Assembly (NCBI GenBank): GCA_946415795.1
Contig: CAMKTW010000113.1
Coordinates: forward strand, 1-5,701
Direction of reading: 5' to 3'
Length of the DNA stretch: 5,701 nucleotides
Source of the DNA: an uncultured Bacteroidales bacterium
GTDB lineage: Bacteria > Bacteroidota > Bacteroidia > Bacteroidales > UBA932
The stretch's first letter is position 1, and every line of letters starts with the position of its first letter. Positions 1 through 5,657 of this stretch are shown here, in pieces. A program made the translations under genes and the position numbers. Below the pieces are notes generated by a model. That model was given only the letters and a program-made list of their open reading frames with translations. It ran no database searches and had not been told where the DNA came from.

Positions 1-391
1 CGATGAATTCAAGGCTGCCATATTTTGCCAGGCAGTTGTACCAGTCGAGAACCTTCTTCATGTGAGACACATAGAAGCGGTCGCGGTCATAACCGGGAAG
101 AACCTCTGCGAAAAACTTCTTGATATCCTCCGGGTTGGACTTGCTGCTCATTGCTTCCTTGCCCTCCAGCGCATCGCGCATACCCTCGAGCACCTTCTTA
201 AGGGGAGCCTCCTCTTCATCGGTGTAGATGGAGACGTCGGCCAGGGTAGTCAGCTTGGCGCTGGTAGGCACGGAACTGCGTTGTTTGGTGGCCATTGCCT
301 CAACGATAAAGCCGTTGCGGGCAGGGGCGATATAGTTGAATAATCCCGGCTGACCCGAGATAGAAAGTACTTTCTTTAAATCGATTGCCAT
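1..391 (-). CDS. DUF5606 family protein, 3' end cut by window
   Basis: The minus strand reads open from ATG at 391 to the window start, giving 130 residues without a stop. It begins MAIDLKKVLSISGQPGLF and continues with a stretch like IVEAM and, near residues 46-65, LTTLADVSIYTDEEEAPLKK. This pattern (a short N-terminal 'LSISGkpGLF' segment, then a 'l.div.IyT.eEevPLkkV' segment, then a 'vLP.yD.dR.YvSdmKKvl.WYN' segment) is what I know of the Bacteroidota DUF5606 family, whose molecular function is not established. The family is usually about 140-150 residues, so only a short C-terminal tail is probably missing. The start lies 6 nt after the coaE stop, with an A-rich leader and no Shine-Dalgarno sequence, as is normal in this phylum. 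It is the last visible gene of the nusB operon. Family assignment is from recalled pattern, not a search. Confidence 0.85.
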   Translation of the reverse strand, partial: MAIDLKKVLSISGQPGLFNYIAPARNGFIVEAMATKQRSSVPTSAKLTTLADVSIYTDEEEAPLKKVLEGMRDALEGKEAMSSKSNPEDIKKFFAEVLPGYDRDRFYVSHMKKVLDWYNCLAKYGSLEFI

Positions 392-397
392 AGTGTA

Positions 398-991
398 TTA
401 TTTGTTTCTCATTTTGTCTATCAATTCCAAAATCTTTGGCAGCAAGGCGGTGCAGTCATCCGTCTGTAATACCACATCTGCCTTTGCGGCACGCTGCTCA
501 TCGGTCCATTGGTTGGCAAGGCGGCGTTCCGCCTGCTCACGGCTGACACCATCCCGGGCCATAACCCGTTGCAAACGAACCTCTTCCGGGGCCGACACCG
601 TAATTATAAAGTCTGCAAATTTATCAAAAAAAGGTTTCTGTTGCAAAATGGCCGACTCCAGTATCACGATATCTGACTGCTGCCCTGAAGCCCAGCGCCT
701 GAAATCTTCTGCCACAGCCGGGTGGACTATCGCCTCCAGGCGCTCCAGCAGAGCCGAATCGGAAAAGACCCTTGCCGCCATCCGCTTTGTATCCAGATGT
801 CCTTCTGCATCAAGTATGTCGCCTCCCAATAACTGAACGATGCGAGCAGCCAGCTCCGCATCGGTGCGATAGAGGGCCTTGGTGCGGCTGTCACAATCGT
901 ATGCCGGGATGCCAAGAGCAGCAAAAGCCTCCACAATGGCACTCTTGCCGCTGCCGATGCCGCCGGTACACGCGATTATTGTTTTTTCCAT
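398..991 (-). CDS. coaE: dephospho-CoA kinase CoaE
   Basis: CoaE phosphorylates the 3'-hydroxyl of the ribose of dephospho-CoA with ATP, the last step of coenzyme A synthesis, in the cytosol. The 197-residue product has the usual family length. A Walker A P-loop GGIGSGKS lies at residues 10-17, followed by YDCDSRTK at 31-38 (the family's D-x-D substrate and metal region), VHPAV at 89-93, LESAIL at 111-116 in the CoA domain, and a LID-like segment with VMARDGVSREQAERRL near 143-158. I chose the ATG at 991 rather than the in-frame ATG at 1012, because the former puts the P-loop at the usual distance from the N-terminus and makes a TAATG stop/start overlap with the ybbR-like gene, suggesting translational coupling. 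The upstream ATG lies inside that gene. All key motifs are intact. Confidence 0.96.
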   Translation of the reverse strand: MEKTIIACTGGIGSGKSAIVEAFAALGIPAYDCDSRTKALYRTDAELAARIVQLLGGDILDAEGHLDTKRMAARVFSDSALLERLEAIVHPAVAEDFRRWASGQQSDIVILESAILQQKPFFDKFADFIITVSAPEEVRLQRVMARDGVSREQAERRLANQWTDEQRAAKADVVLQTDDCTALLPKILELIDKMRNK

Positions 992-1962
992 TACAGTTCT
1001 ATGACGACGCACTCCACAGACGCCGGCTCCAGTTCGTAAGAAATCATACCGGCGGGGGCGCTGTAAAGCTTGGGAACCACGGCGCCGGAGCGCGAGGCGG
1101 TGAAATCGCTATAATAAACTCCGAAAACCGGCTGGGATTCAACACTCTCCGCGAGTGCATACGGCACCCGGTAGCGGACCGTTCCCGAGGCGGGAATCAT
1201 CACCAGATTTACCCCCGCCGGAACGCCGATCGGAGTGAAACTTACCTCTGCGGTCAGTTCAACGTAGCGTATCACATCAATATGATATTCCACCGTGCCT
1301 GCAGAGAGCTCCGCACCCCTGAGCGGCTTTAAGCGAACCTTCCCGTCCAGCGGAGAGGCGGCGTTGTAAAAAGTAACCTTTTCGGTATCGGCGTGGGTTA
1401 TCCCTTCAAGTATAGAGACATCGCCGTAAACCGCCACTGAATCTGGCTTGAGTTCAATATCGGAGGCTACCATATACTGGCTCTTACAGTAAATGTCGCT
1501 GTTCAGGACCACCGGCACCTTCTTGTGCATACGCCGGGTCAGGCGGAACCTGAGCTTCTCCGTATCAAAAGAGTTAATGGTGACAGAAGACCCCAGGGCC
1601 TGATAAAGCTCCTCCGTAAGGTCGCGGGTATAGATCTCGAACAAGTCACCCTCATCCGCTATGCGATGGAGTTTCTCACCGGGTACATTCAGCTTGATGC
1701 CGCGTGCTATCTTGGCAGACCGGCGCAGACCCACAATAGAAAAACCGGTGCCGGAGGAACGGATTGCCAGCACATCATCGCTCACAGCCTCCCCTGCGTA
1801 CCCCTCCAGATCTGTAACTATGGTCACGTTGAATTTCATCGGGACCATATAGTTCAGGGACATCCCGCGAACGAACCATACTGAAAAAGCCAGGAAAAGC
1901 GAGATGAGCAATGCCACCCAGTCGTTTCCCAGCCTTCTCAATACCTTGGGACTGTCTTCCAT
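991..1962 (-). CDS. YbbR-like (CdaR-type) membrane-anchored protein
   Basis: A 323-residue protein with one N-terminal membrane segment (about residues 14-31, DWVALLISLFLAFSVWFV) and a long beta-rich part outside the membrane. YbbR-type repeats are visible: MVPMKFNVTI near 39-48, and a clear unit KKVPVVLNSD near 147-156 followed by the hallmark PDSVAVYG at 173-180. In Firmicutes YbbR (CdaR) regulates the diadenylate cyclase CdaA; in Bacteroidota the family is conserved but no cyclase gene is next to it here, so a c-di-AMP role cannot be read from this context. The start ATG is 3 nt after the yajC stop and the stop overlaps the coaE start by one base, so the gene sits firmly inside the operon. 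Family call is secure, function less so. Confidence 0.88.
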   Translation of the reverse strand: MEDSPKVLRRLGNDWVALLISLFLAFSVWFVRGMSLNYMVPMKFNVTIVTDLEGYAGEAVSDDVLAIRSSGTGFSIVGLRRSAKIARGIKLNVPGEKLHRIADEGDLFEIYTRDLTEELYQALGSSVTINSFDTEKLRFRLTRRMHKKVPVVLNSDIYCKSQYMVASDIELKPDSVAVYGDVSILEGITHADTEKVTFYNAASPLDGKVRLKPLRGAELSAGTVEYHIDVIRYVELTAEVSFTPIGVPAGVNLVMIPASGTVRYRVPYALAESVESQPVFGVYYSDFTASRSGAVVPKLYSAPAGMISYELEPASVECVVIEL

Positions 1963-1965
1963 CCT

Positions 1966-2286
1966 TTATTGCTGGGCGTCGCTGAAGTCTTTAACAAGCG
2001 AAGCCTTGTCCACACGGATGGCCACATCCTTGCTGATTTCAATGTCCACTGTCTTGTCCCGGATCTCTTTCACGGTGCCGTAGATGCCGCCGACGGTGAC
2101 AACTTTGTCCCCTTTCTTGAGTTCATTGCGGAACTTGTCCATCTCTTTCTGCTTTTTCTGCTGGGGACGGATCATAAAGAGCCACATTATCAGGAACATC
2201 AGCACGATCATAAGAAGGAACGACCAGGAGCCGCCGCTCTGCTGTGCGGGGGCGCCGTCCTGCAATATAAATGTCAAAAATCTCAT
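1966..2286 (-). CDS. yajC: preprotein translocase subunit YajC
   Basis: YajC is a small inner-membrane protein that associates with SecDF and the SecYEG translocon and assists protein export. The 106-residue product has the standard layout: a short N-terminal stretch, one membrane helix at about residues 21-39 (WSFLLMIVLMFLIMWLFMI), the diagnostic RPQQKKQKE at 40-48 just inside the membrane, and a small cytoplasmic domain with KKGDKVVTVGGIYGTV near 57-72. The start ATG lies 23 nt after the nusB stop and has no Shine-Dalgarno sequence. The N-terminal extension before the helix is rich in Q, A, G and S and is ordinary for Bacteroidota members. Nothing seems damaged. secD/secF are not visible in this window. 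Confidence 0.96.
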   Translation of the reverse strand: MRFLTFILQDGAPAQQSGGSWSFLLMIVLMFLIMWLFMIRPQQKKQKEMDKFRNELKKGDKVVTVGGIYGTVKEIRDKTVDIEISKDVAIRVDKASLVKDFSDAQQ

Positions 2287-2309
2287 AACTTATGTGTTTA
2301 TTATTAGGA

Positions 2310-3260
2310 TTATCTGGTTGAACCGTCATAAAGACCGCGCCCCTCCTTGACCACCTCGCCGGTCTCCATCATCTTTTTGATTATTACATCCAGCACCCCG
2401 TTTACAAACATATGGCTGTTGGGGGTACTGTAAAACTTGGAGATATCCACATATTCGTTAATGGTAACCTTTATCGGTATGGAGGGGAATGTAACCGCCT
2501 CGGTAAGGCCAATAACAATCAGGCAGACATCTACTCTGACAATGCGGGAGGGATCCCAGTTGGGGACGTATTTCTGCAGGCGGGTGACATATTTGTCGTA
2601 GTTAACTGCGGAGGCATCCAGCAGTTTTATGGCAAACTCCCGGTCGTCGTCCTTGAGAAAAACACTGTGTCCGGGCAGTTGCCCGCCTTTTGCAACTTGC
2701 TCTATGTCCTTGATTATCACGTTCAGATCATAACCCAGGTCATCCCCCCAATATACCGAGGTCTCCTCAAGGATATCCCATAGCATCTCATTATCTTCCA
2801 GCTCCCGTTCAAAGATGCAGCTTACAAGCCTGCAATCGTCTTCAAAGGTGCAATCTGGCGCCTCCATATACTCCCGGTAATAGTCTGATGCCACCACCGA
2901 TGCATACAACTGCTTGATAAACACGTCGTACTCTTCCCAGCCCAAGCCCTTCCTGGAACAGGTCTGCGTAAATTGGGAGTCCTCTTCCAGCATCGCAATA
3001 AACCTGTTGTCCACAAACCGGGTGCTGGCGTTCATTTCGCTTTCACTGGGGCGGAACTTATTGCGCCCCGCCTCGATTTTCTGAAGCGCCAGGCGTTTCA
3101 GGGCGGGAGCGATATTCAACAGGAAATAATACAGATCCAGTGTTTTGGAGCAAGAGAGCAACAACTCTTTCTCTGCAGCGGGGAGTTCCACCGATTGAGA
3201 GGTTTCAGCTGCATATAGAACTTTAAATACTTTGATGCGGATTAACCGTCGATTGAGCAT
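2310..3260 (-). CDS. nusB: transcription antitermination factor NusB, long Bacteroidota form
   Basis: NusB binds boxA RNA together with NusE (ribosomal protein S10) in antitermination complexes that support rRNA transcription. The product has 316 residues, about twice the usual 140 of proteobacterial NusB. The N-terminus carries RRLIRIKVFKVLYA (residues 4-17), matching the arginine-rich start of the NusB fold. The rest of the fold is recognisable only from about residue 205, with RIVRVDVCLIVIGLTEA near 239-255 and the signature IPIKVTINEYVDISKFYST at 261-279 followed by FVNGVLD at 285-291. The roughly 180 residues between are helical-looking and acidic, as in other long Bacteroidota NusB proteins. 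It is the first gene of the operon, about 20 nt downstream of a TATATTTG promoter element. Confidence 0.93.
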   Translation of the reverse strand: MLNRRLIRIKVFKVLYAAETSQSVELPAAEKELLLSCSKTLDLYYFLLNIAPALKRLALQKIEAGRNKFRPSESEMNASTRFVDNRFIAMLEEDSQFTQTCSRKGLGWEEYDVFIKQLYASVVASDYYREYMEAPDCTFEDDCRLVSCIFERELEDNEMLWDILEETSVYWGDDLGYDLNVIIKDIEQVAKGGQLPGHSVFLKDDDREFAIKLLDASAVNYDKYVTRLQKYVPNWDPSRIVRVDVCLIVIGLTEAVTFPSIPIKVTINEYVDISKFYSTPNSHMFVNGVLDVIIKKMMETGEVVKEGRGLYDGSTR

Positions 3261-3280
3261 AAAAGGAGAAATATTTTGTA

Positions 3281-3288
3281 CAAATATA
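3281..3288 (-). promoter_or_regulatory. predicted -7 promoter element for the nusB operon
   Basis: On the minus strand this octamer reads TATATTTG, an exact match to the Bacteroidota primary sigma factor -7 consensus TAnnTTTG. It ends 20 nt before the nusB ATG, so the leader would be very short. I find no convincing TTTG-like -33 element 19-21 bp upstream. The element partly overlaps the palindrome TTTGTACAAA (3275-3284). The call rests on motif match and position only. Confidence 0.55.
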
Positions 3289-3308
3289 GGTTTTATGTAT
3301 AAATAAAT

Positions 3309-3316
3309 TATCTTTG
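3309..3316 (+). promoter_or_regulatory. predicted -7 promoter element for the PUR-family gene
   Basis: The plus strand reads TATCTTTG, an exact match to the Bacteroidota -7 consensus TAnnTTTG, ending 26 nt before the ATG at 3343. No good -33 TTTG lies at the usual 19-21 bp spacing; the nearest exact TTTG (3275-3278) is about 30 bp upstream, which is too far. It lies in the same 82-bp AT-rich intergenic region as the oppositely directed nusB element. Confidence 0.55.
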
Positions 3317-3342
3317 TTAAGAGAAATTTAAAAAAGATCGCT

Positions 3343-3720
3343 ATGTATTTTGAAGATTATGAAAATGCAAAGAGTCAGGAGCGCAGCAGCGATGACGTCT
3401 ATTCCAAGCCGGTGAGAGCTGGTAAACGTACCTACTTTTTTGATGTAAAGGCCACTAAGGGCAACGATTACTACCTCACCATCACAGAGAGCAAGCGCAA
3501 AATCGAAAGGGACGGGAAATATGTTTACGACAAACATAAAATTTTCCTCTACAAAGAAGATTTTGAAAAATTTTCGGAGGGTTTGCAGGAGGTTATCGAT
3601 TATATCAAAGAGCGTTGCCCGGTTACAGAGGCTCGCCCTTACAACGACCGTAACAATTCCGAATCAGATGAAAATCAGGGCACTGGAAAGTTTTCGGATG
3701 TAGATTTCGACGAACTCTAG
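3343..3720 (+). CDS. PUR-alpha-like (DUF3276) DNA/RNA-binding protein
   Basis: A 125-residue cytosolic protein with a single PUR repeat. Visible is the strand-rich core KRTYFFDVKATKGNDYYLTI at residues 28-47, ending ESKRK, then a second part with KYVYDKHKIFLYKEDFEKF at 59-77 and the helix SEGLQEVIDYIKER at 78-91. This layout (beta sheet then alpha helix, aromatic and basic) is that of the bacterial PUR family, shown in Borrelia and Bacteroidota to bind single-stranded nucleic acid and dimerise. The C-terminal 30 residues are acidic and polar, apparently disordered, ending DVDFDEL. It is transcribed away from the nusB operon, has an A-rich leader without Shine-Dalgarno, and ends 18 nt before a strong intrinsic terminator, so it is probably monocistronic. 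The cellular targets cannot be inferred. Confidence 0.92.
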   Translation: MYFEDYENAKSQERSSDDVYSKPVRAGKRTYFFDVKATKGNDYYLTITESKRKIERDGKYVYDKHKIFLYKEDFEKFSEGLQEVIDYIKERCPVTEARPYNDRNNSESDENQGTGKFSDVDFDEL

Positions 3721-3738
3721 TGTTGACCGGCATAAAAG

Positions 3739-3777
3739 AGCCGCACCGCCCGCCGCTTGGGTGAGTGCGGCTTTTTT
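3739..3777 (+). terminator. intrinsic terminator after the PUR-family gene
   Basis: An 8-bp perfect stem, AGCCGCAC (3739-3746) pairing with GTGCGGCT (3765-3772), is followed directly by a run of T (3772-3777). The 18-nt loop can form a small inner CCC/GGG helix (3749-3751 with 3759-3761). It begins 18 nt after the stop of the PUR-family gene, so it should end that transcript. On the opposite strand the T-run is weak, so it works mainly in the plus direction. Confidence 0.88.
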
Positions 3778-3787
3778 GTTATATTTG
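3756..3787 (+). promoter_or_regulatory. predicted -33/-7 promoter for the unknown gene at 3811
   Basis: TATATTTG at 3780-3787 exactly matches the Bacteroidota -7 consensus TAnnTTTG. A -33-like CTTG lies at 3756-3759, giving a 20-bp spacer, inside the accepted 19-21 range. The -7 element ends 23 nt before the ATG at 3811, similar to the spacing of the other two elements in this window. The -33 element is in the loop of the preceding terminator and the -7 element starts 2 nt after its T-run. Confidence 0.62.
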
Positions 3788-3810
3788 GGGCAGTTCTTTT
3801 TGACATCATT

Positions 3811-4290
3811 ATGAAAAACAGGCAGCAGGACGGCGCATCGGTCTATTACAGGGAGCGCTACGGGATAAACCTGGGGGATTTGAGCAGTGTGTTGAGGCTC
3901 TCGCTTGAGAATCTCTACAGGAAAGGCGTCAGAATGAATCCAGACAAGTTGGTTAACAAACTTGAACAATGCGGAGTCAGTCTCCGCACCGGTACGGTGG
4001 AACGAACCCGGTTCACTGCCCTCACAAACCGGGTCAAGGCGGAGCCGGCCGGCCTTACACACTCTGGCGCACGTTTCTGGTATGCCTCCCAGATGCAACC
4101 CTTCAACGAAGAAGAGATTGTGTTTCTTGCACAACGATTCCCGGAACAAACCGCAACCCTCTACCCTTCCTTATGGAAAGGCTATCTACTTTTTGCAAGA
4201 AAAAAATACCTGATCGATTGCGCCAGGACAGAGTTACTTGACCCCGGCGAATGCGTATTCCAGCACGATAGCGAGCGCAGTGAAAGCTAG
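3811..4290 (+). CDS. unrecognised 159-residue protein
   Basis: I do not recognise this protein. It reads 159 residues from ATG at 3811; the in-frame ATG at 3757 is rejected because it lies in the loop of the upstream terminator and upstream of the predicted promoter. The sequence appears soluble and helical, with no signal peptide or membrane segment. Residues 11-55 are basic and amphipathic (VYYRERYGINLGDLSSVLRL, then a Lys/Leu-rich helix to EQCG). Residues 59-95 are basic and polar. Residues 98-135 are aromatic and acidic then basic (FNEEEIVFLAQRF, YPSLWKGYLLFARKKYL). Three cysteines lie at 54, 137 and 148 with no metal-site spacing. Codon choice looks coding-like, with many G/C third positions, as in the neighbours. 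The last 18 codons plus stop overlap the convergent membrane-protein gene. A dedicated promoter supports a real gene. Confidence 0.66.
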   Translation: MKNRQQDGASVYYRERYGINLGDLSSVLRLSLENLYRKGVRMNPDKLVNKLEQCGVSLRTGTVERTRFTALTNRVKAEPAGLTHSGARFWYASQMQPFNEEEIVFLAQRFPEQTATLYPSLWKGYLLFARKKYLIDCARTELLDPGECVFQHDSERSES

Positions 4291-5166
4291 TGCTATGCGG
4301 CAGGCCTTGTCCGACGCACCCCACACCAGATAATCGTAGATAACCACTGAAACCGGCACCAATATCAGTATCGTATTCATCGTGAGACTGTTATATGAAA
4401 ACAACAGAACGATGAGGGTAATAAGGGCGCTGTATGAATAGACCAATATCATAGCGTGGGAGTGCGATACGCTGTATTCTGCATTGCGGCGGAAAAAGGC
4501 AGCCAGAGCCACGGCAAAAGAAACCAGCAGTATGATTATCTTGATGACCCGGGCGGCGGAAGAAGAGGCCAGGCCGGAATCCGGCATCACGATATCTCTC
4601 ATATATCCAGATACAGCAGGCATAAGCATCCTGATGTCACCGGATAAATACACTGCAGACAGGGCAACCACCAGAGGGAGCAGGAATCCGACAATAGATA
4701 TCACTATGAACCTGAGTTTGTCGCCCGCCATCCAAAAGTTCATCAGCAGCATAAACACTGCCACCCAAAGCAGCGGGGGAAACATTAGCGAGGCCACCCC
4801 CAGCAGCATACTGTAAAGGAAAGCCATATCGTTGTCGGCATCGCCACCGTAAAAGCGCACACAGATATAAAAGGCGGCGTTTAGAGGCAGTGTGCACAGA
4901 TACGAGGGGTCGTAAAGCGCCACCGCCGGAAAACTGAGCGCCAGAATGGCGAATACCAGAGGAGCGATGTGATTGATACCAAGCGAGAAGAAATCCACCG
5001 CCACATATACCACGGCCGCATTCGCGGCAAACAATACCAACCCTATGGCTGCGGTGGCAAAAGAGACCTCCACCTTGCTGAACACGAAGGTCGACAGCAG
5101 ATACATCACAAGCGTGACGGCAATCGCCACACCTGTGTACCGGCGTATGTCAAACCTCCTTTTCAC
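4234..5166 (-). CDS. polytopic inner-membrane protein, DUF6427-like
   Basis: A very hydrophobic protein of about 310 residues with some 9-10 predicted membrane helices, starting near residue 12 and running to near 309 (numbered from the TTG at 5172). The central block ALSFPAVALYDPSYL (78-92), LLGVASLMFPPLLWVAVFML (123-142) and IVGFLLPLVVAL (160-171) resembles the DUF6427 family as I remember it, whose function is unknown. There are no transporter or enzyme motifs that I can identify. No ATG is available at the natural N-terminus: the frame is closed upstream by the purD stop, leaving TTG (5172) or GTG (5166); the first ATG (5106) would remove half of the first helix. I list the GTG. The gene follows purD without a gap and is probably co-transcribed. 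Its 3' end overlaps the convergent unknown gene by 57 bp. Confidence 0.82.
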   Translation of the reverse strand: MKRRFDIRRYTGVAIAVTLVMYLLSTFVFSKVEVSFATAAIGLVLFAANAAVVYVAVDFFSLGINHIAPLVFAILALSFPAVALYDPSYLCTLPLNAAFYICVRFYGGDADNDMAFLYSMLLGVASLMFPPLLWVAVFMLLMNFWMAGDKLRFIVISIVGFLLPLVVALSAVYLSGDIRMLMPAVSGYMRDIVMPDSGLASSSAARVIKIIILLVSFAVALAAFFRRNAEYSVSHSHAMILVYSYSALITLIVLLFSYNSLTMNTILILVPVSVVIYDYLVWGASDKACRIALAFTALAIVLEYAFAGVK

Positions 5167-5172
5167 AGGCAA

Positions 5173-5657
5173 CTAAAGATATTTCTCGAGGTCCTTTGAA
5201 ATATCGCTGCGGTGATAACACCCGTTGAAATCTATCTTGGCTACGGCTTCATAGGCGTTAGCCGCCGCGCCCTTCATATCGGGGCCGTTGGCGGTAACTG
5301 CCAGCACACGTCCTCCGCTACTGACTACCTCCCCATCTGAAAGCCGGGTGCCCATATGGAAGACATTCACCTCAAGGGAAGCCTCTTTGATCCCGCTTAT
5401 GGGATAGCCCGATGCATAATGGCCGGGATAACCGCCCGACACAATCACAACCGTTACCGCAGCCTGGTCGCTGACCTGCAGCTTCTCGGCGGCAAGTTGC
5501 CCCTTGGCCGCAGCCTCGAGGTGCTCCAGAAGGTCGCTTGAGATGCGAGTCATTACAGATTCCGTCTCGGGGTCGCCCATCCTCACGTTGTATTCAATCA
5601 CGTACGGGTCCCCGCCGCAATTCATCAGACCGATGAAAATAAAGCCCTTATACTCAA
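5173..5657 (-). CDS. purD: phosphoribosylamine--glycine ligase PurD, C-terminal part
   Basis: PurD (GARS) joins 5-phosphoribosylamine and glycine using ATP in the second step of de novo purine synthesis. Only the C-terminal 160 or so residues are present. EYKGFIFIGLM is followed by DPYVIEYNVRMGDPETES, the C-terminal end of the ATP-grasp domain; the Glu and Asn of the EYN segment are the metal ligands of the family. The GARS C domain follows, with VVIVSGGYPGHYASGYPI and the typical SSGGRVLAVTANG, AAANAYEAV and DFNGCYHRSDI segments. The stop TAG abuts the next gene. The genuine sequence ends at about 5657; the frame stays open to the window edge only through adapter sequence, and the residues so encoded should not be attributed to PurD. 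The N-terminal two thirds of the enzyme are missing because the contig ends, not because the gene is broken. Confidence 0.95.

Noticed and set aside
393..836. A 147-residue open frame on the plus strand
   Set aside because: It is wholly antisense to coaE, whose P-loop and other motifs are clear. No independent signal supports it.
992..1012. A 7-residue N-terminal extension of CoaE from the in-frame ATG at 1012
   Set aside because: It lies inside the ybbR-like gene; the TAATG coupling and the P-loop distance both favour the ATG at 991.
772..1332. A 186-residue open frame on the plus strand
   Set aside because: It lies opposite coaE and the ybbR-like gene, both of which have firm family evidence; the product is rich in Cys, His and Arg as expected for a shadow frame.
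2412..2783. A 123-residue open frame on the plus strand, glycine and valine rich
   Set aside because: Antisense to the C-terminal part of nusB, including its most conserved motif; no promoter element in front of it.
3757..3810. An 18-residue N-terminal extension of the unknown gene starting at ATG 3757 (on the strand as GTG/ATG-like start)
   Set aside because: This start would lie within the terminator loop and upstream of the TAnnTTTG element, so the predicted transcript would not include it.
3664..4149. A 161-residue open frame on the minus strand
   Set aside because: It crosses the end of the PUR-family gene, the terminator and most of the unknown plus-strand gene, and has no promoter or family resemblance. 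It is the complement shadow of coding sequence.
1..5657. CRISPR arrays, insertion sequences, tRNA or rRNA genes
   Set aside because: Read through both strands by eye: no repeat-spacer pattern, no transposase motif, and no cloverleaf or rRNA-like segment was found; nearly all bases are in well-supported genes.
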